Assembly: GCA_041752115.1 (NCBI GenBank)
Contig: JBGSHS010000265.1
Location: forward strand, 49,392 to 113,391
DNA from: JAJRVM01 sp041752115
GTDB lineage: Bacteria > Planctomycetota > Planctomycetia > Pirellulales > Pirellulaceae
Length of the DNA: 64,000 nucleotides
Reading direction: 5' to 3'
In this document: one piece after another, positions 62,138 through 64,000 of the stretch
How positions within the stretch are numbered: position 1 is the first letter of the stretch
Layout: every line of letters begins with the position of its first letter
Notes under the pieces: generated by a model
Databases searched by the model: none
Told to the model about the DNA's origin: nothing
Seen by the model: only the letters and a program-made list of their open reading frames with translations
Made by a program: the position numbers and the translations under genes

Positions 62138-62209
62138 GGCTCGATGGTGAAACGGACATCATGTCTCGCTTCTAACGAGATGGTCCAGGTTCGAATCCTG
62201 GTCGGGCCA
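62138..62209 (+). tRNA. tRNA-Arg(TCT)
   Basis: Acceptor GGCTCGA/TCGGGCC, discriminator A. Anticodon stem TCTCG/CGAGA with loop CTTCTAA. No insert. Confidence 0.93.
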
Positions 62210-62232
62210 CTGACTGAAACACAGCATGAAAC

Positions 62233-62316
62233 GGAAGGGCTACCCGATTGGCGACGGGAGCCGGTTGGAAGCCGGTTGAGCGATAAGCCTTGCGAGTTCG
62301 ACTCTCGCTCCTTCCG
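62233..62316 (+). tRNA. tRNA-Ser(GGA)
   Basis: Acceptor GGAAGGG/TCCTTCC, discriminator G. Anticodon stem GCCGG/CCGGT with loop TTGGAAG. Class II variable arm of normal length. Confidence 0.92.
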
Positions 62317-62361
62317 CTGAACAACTGCGTGACGTAACACGCGAACCGAGAGGACAAGACA

Positions 62362-63039
62362 ATGACCACACCAATTCAAGACGCATTCAAGGCGATCGGT
62401 GCGGAAGCCGTCGTCGAGACGGCAGGTAACGCTTTCGAGATTGACGTTCGACAGAACGGCGATCGCGAGGTGTACCAGCTCAAGTACCCAACCGGGGATA
62501 CAGTCTTGGCTGAGGCGCTTGACGTCAAGCCGAAGCAGCGTCACCTGGTGTTGGATGTCTCAGGCTGGCGATTGCCAATTGGTGGACGGTACTTGTGCGG
62601 CCACGACGAACAACACTGGTTCGTTGCTTCGCTGCCTTTCGATATTCGGACAACGACCGTTCGCGGCGCGATGGAGGCGTTAAAGCCAGCCATCGTGCAG
62701 CGAGAGCAGAAGCGAAAGAGTGTGAAGCACCGTCGACATCGTCGCAAGACGGCCGCATACGTGCGTCAAGGCGAGTGGTTCTTCCTGCCACGACCGAAGA
62801 TGCACGTAGGTGAGCTGGCGATCCGCGACGGCCGACTGGTCCGCGGTGCCGGTAAGCCACATCGCGTTGAGTGGTTGTATCGTTCTGCGGATCGGGACGA
62901 GACGTTTGTTCGGGGAGCGGTTTCGCACCCTGATCACAAGACGATTTACCTACAAGTATGGCATCGCGTAGTGCAGAACAACGAAGCCGAGCCAACTCCT
63001 GACGCGCGGCAATTCACTCGCATGTTGTACTTCGATTAA
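62362..63039 (+). CDS. Unknown 225-residue protein inside the tRNA array
   Basis: ATG 62362 follows GAGAGGACAAGACA, a fair Shine-Dalgarno site. No known motif is recognised. The first 100 residues look like mixed alpha/beta (VETAGNAFEIDVRQNGDREV; RHLVLDVSGWRLPIGGRYL). A basic helix follows at about 113-135 (REQKRKSVKHRRHRRKT), then WFFLPRPKMHVGELAIRDGR and HPDHKTIYLQVWHRVVQ. The highly basic patch suggests RNA or DNA binding. A hairpin follows the stop. The location makes a role in tRNA biology or mobility of the array possible, but unproven. Confidence 0.8.
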   Translation: MTTPIQDAFKAIGAEAVVETAGNAFEIDVRQNGDREVYQLKYPTGDTVLAEALDVKPKQRHLVLDVSGWRLPIGGRYLCGHDEQHWFVASLPFDIRTTTVRGAMEALKPAIVQREQKRKSVKHRRHRRKTAAYVRQGEWFFLPRPKMHVGELAIRDGRLVRGAGKPHRVEWLYRSADRDETFVRGAVSHPDHKTIYLQVWHRVVQNNEAEPTPDARQFTRMLYFD

Positions 63040-63043
63040 AACT

Positions 63044-63074
63044 TGGGCCGTCGCACTTTGGTGACAGCGGCCCA
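63044..63074 (+). terminator. Hairpin after the unknown gene
   Basis: TGGGCCG and CGGCCCA form a 7-bp stem just after the stop codon. The tail is weak in T, so termination is uncertain; it may serve 3' end definition before tRNA-His. Confidence 0.45.
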
Positions 63075-63081
63075 CATTTAT

Positions 63082-63155
63082 GGTGTCCGTGGTGTACGCG
63101 GTAGGCACGTCTGCCTGTGAAGCAGAAGGTACGGGTTCGACTCCCGTCGGTCACC
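63082..63155 (+). tRNA. tRNA-His(GTG)
   Basis: Carries the extra G(-1) facing discriminator C73 that identifies tRNA-His. Acceptor GTGTCCG/CGGTCAC has one T-T mismatch. Anticodon stem TCTGC/GCAGA with loop CTGTGAA. Confidence 0.92.
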
Positions 63156-63181
63156 CTCCGGAACAGTGAAAGGAATGGATC

Positions 63182-63778
63182 ATGGTAGCGAAGATGCTCC
63201 AGCGCCCGGCGCTGGTACTTAACCGCAACTGGCAGCCGGTGAACGTCGCCACCGTGGCGCGGGCGCTGGTGCTGTTGTGGAACGAGTCGGCGCGGGTCGT
63301 CGATCCGTCCGACTACCAGACCTACACCTGGGAGGACTGGTCGAAGCTGCGGCCCCGCGGCGACGAGCGGTTCATCCAGGCCGTACGGTTTCGGCTGCGT
63401 GTACCGGAAGTGATTACGTTGACTGACTACGACCGGTTGCCTTCGGCGTCCGTGTCGTTCAGCCGGCGGAACATTTTTAAGCGTGACCACTACACGTGCC
63501 AGTATTGCAGCCGGCAGCCTGGCAGCGAGGAACTGACGATCGACCACGTCGTACCTCGGGCCCAGGGCGGCGAGTCGCGGTGGGACAACTGTGTGCTGGC
63601 CTGCCTGACGTGCAACAAGCGGAAGGCCGACCGCACGCCGGAGCAGGCGGGAATGCGACTGCGTAAGCAGTTGGTCCAGCCGACGTGGAACCCGCTGTAC
63701 GCGGCTCACGAGCTGCGGATCGAAAGCTGGTCGAAGTTCGTCAGCGAGGCGTACTGGAACGTCGAACTGTCGAAGTAA
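63182..63778 (+). CDS. HNH endonuclease
   Basis: A 198-residue protein. The HNH core is visible: RDHYTCQYCSRQPG (zinc Cys pair), LTIDHVVPRAQGG (first catalytic His), WDNCVLACLTCNKRKADRTP (Asn and second Cys pair). The N-terminal 80 residues resemble those of similar HNH proteins. AAAGGA lies 8 bases before ATG 63182, and an intrinsic terminator follows. Related free-standing HNH enzymes nick or cut DNA and can drive mobility of introns or elements. Its place within a tRNA array that carries repeated insertions is suggestive. Confidence 0.92.
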   Translation: MVAKMLQRPALVLNRNWQPVNVATVARALVLLWNESARVVDPSDYQTYTWEDWSKLRPRGDERFIQAVRFRLRVPEVITLTDYDRLPSASVSFSRRNIFKRDHYTCQYCSRQPGSEELTIDHVVPRAQGGESRWDNCVLACLTCNKRKADRTPEQAGMRLRKQLVQPTWNPLYAAHELRIESWSKFVSEAYWNVELSK

Positions 63779-63791
63779 GAGGACAACGATC

Positions 63792-63821
63792 GCTCCCGGT
63801 TCCAGTCGCCGGGAGCTTTTT
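63792..63821 (+). terminator. Intrinsic terminator after HNH gene
   Basis: GCTCCCGG / CCGGGAGC stem of 8 bp with a 9-base loop, followed by TTTTT. Confidence 0.85.
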
Positions 63822-63828
63822 ACCTTAC

Positions 63829-63916
63829 GCGAGTGTGCTCCTGGGAGAGCAGCCAGCCTCCGGGCACCGACCGGAGGTTGGTCCTGGCGGACGTGGTTCG
63901 ACTCCTCGCGCTCGTG
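63829..63916 (+). tRNA. tRNA, probably Arg(CCG), with element in anticodon loop
   Basis: Acceptor GCGAGTG/CGCTCGT, discriminator G. Stem GCCAG/CTGGC encloses CCTCCGGGCACC... so the element starts inside the anticodon loop. If the T is position 33 the anticodon is CCG (Arg); a Gly reading (TCC) is less likely because all Gly genes here have T73. Confidence 0.6.
63861..63883 (-). repeat. tRNA-loop palindromic element, reverse, in anticodon loop
   Basis: CGGGCACCGACCGG then AGGTTGGTC; one base different from the reverse complement of the copies at 60111 and 60926. Confidence 0.78.
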
Positions 63917-63922
63917 CTTGAT

Positions 63923-63996
63923 GCCGACGTGGCTCGACTGAGAAAGGCGCCGGTCTTGTAAACCGGTTGATGCTGGTGCGAATCCAGTCGTCGGCT
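63923..63996 (+). tRNA. tRNA-Thr(TGT)
   Basis: Acceptor GCCGACG/CGTCGGC, discriminator T. Anticodon stem CCGGT/ACCGG with loop CTTGTAA. The T-loop is TGCGAAT, with G at position 55. The array probably continues past the window. Confidence 0.9.
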
Positions 63997-64000
63997 CTTG

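Overview
The window looks like chromosome of a planctomycete, probably of the Pirellula/Rhodopirellula/Gemmata kind. The grounds are: many large secreted or lipoprotein multidomain proteins, planctomycete-style Ser/Thr kinases each paired with a small ECF-type sigma factor, a c-type cytochrome protein fused to a beta-propeller, short palindromic intergenic elements, and a tmRNA whose tag reads AEENLALAA, which I recall as very close to the Rhodopirellula tag. Species cannot be fixed from the sequence alone.

Bases 1-30 kb are ordinary high-GC chromosome: the end of a c-type cytochrome protein, a PLP decarboxylase, an ABC-F protein followed in frame by a GNAT remnant, RtcB RNA ligase, a HEAT-repeat lipoprotein, an FAH-family hydrolase, a very large ChaN/M1/M28/PDZ fusion, a serine beta-lactamase-like hydrolase, a site-2 protease, a DUF11-repeat surface protein, a polysaccharide export lipoprotein, a TPR lipoprotein, a TIM-barrel sugar isomerase, UppP and then ssrA (tmRNA). 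Three MITE-like palindromic elements sit between these genes.

From the 3' end of ssrA (30.2 kb) to about 57 kb the sequence is accessory. It holds an AT-richer ECF sigma/kinase pair, a four-gene large serine recombinase cassette (38.3-35.5 kb, minus strand), a glycosyltransferase/radical-SAM cluster, toxin-antitoxin-like pairs (one toxin frameshifted), truncated gene remnants, a five-gene sigma-factor locus in which three unrelated proteins carry the same ankyrin-plus-helix module (46.8-54.0 kb), and a second ECF sigma/kinase pair.

From 58.3 kb to the window end there is a dense tRNA array: 39 tRNA genes in 5.7 kb, covering at least 18 amino acids, none with an encoded CCA end. It is interrupted by a four-helix-bundle (rRNA IVP-like) gene cassette, an unknown 225-codon gene and an HNH endonuclease gene. 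The most unusual feature of the window is here. About thirteen of the tRNA genes contain an inserted palindromic element with conserved ends (GCGACC...GGTGCCCG). It occurs in both orientations, in the D-loop, the variable loop or the anticodon loop, and in one gene one copy is nested inside another. It looks like a small mobile hairpin family that lives in the loops of tRNA genes, or a set of unusual tRNA introns. An RtcB-type RNA ligase is encoded 51 kb away in the same window.
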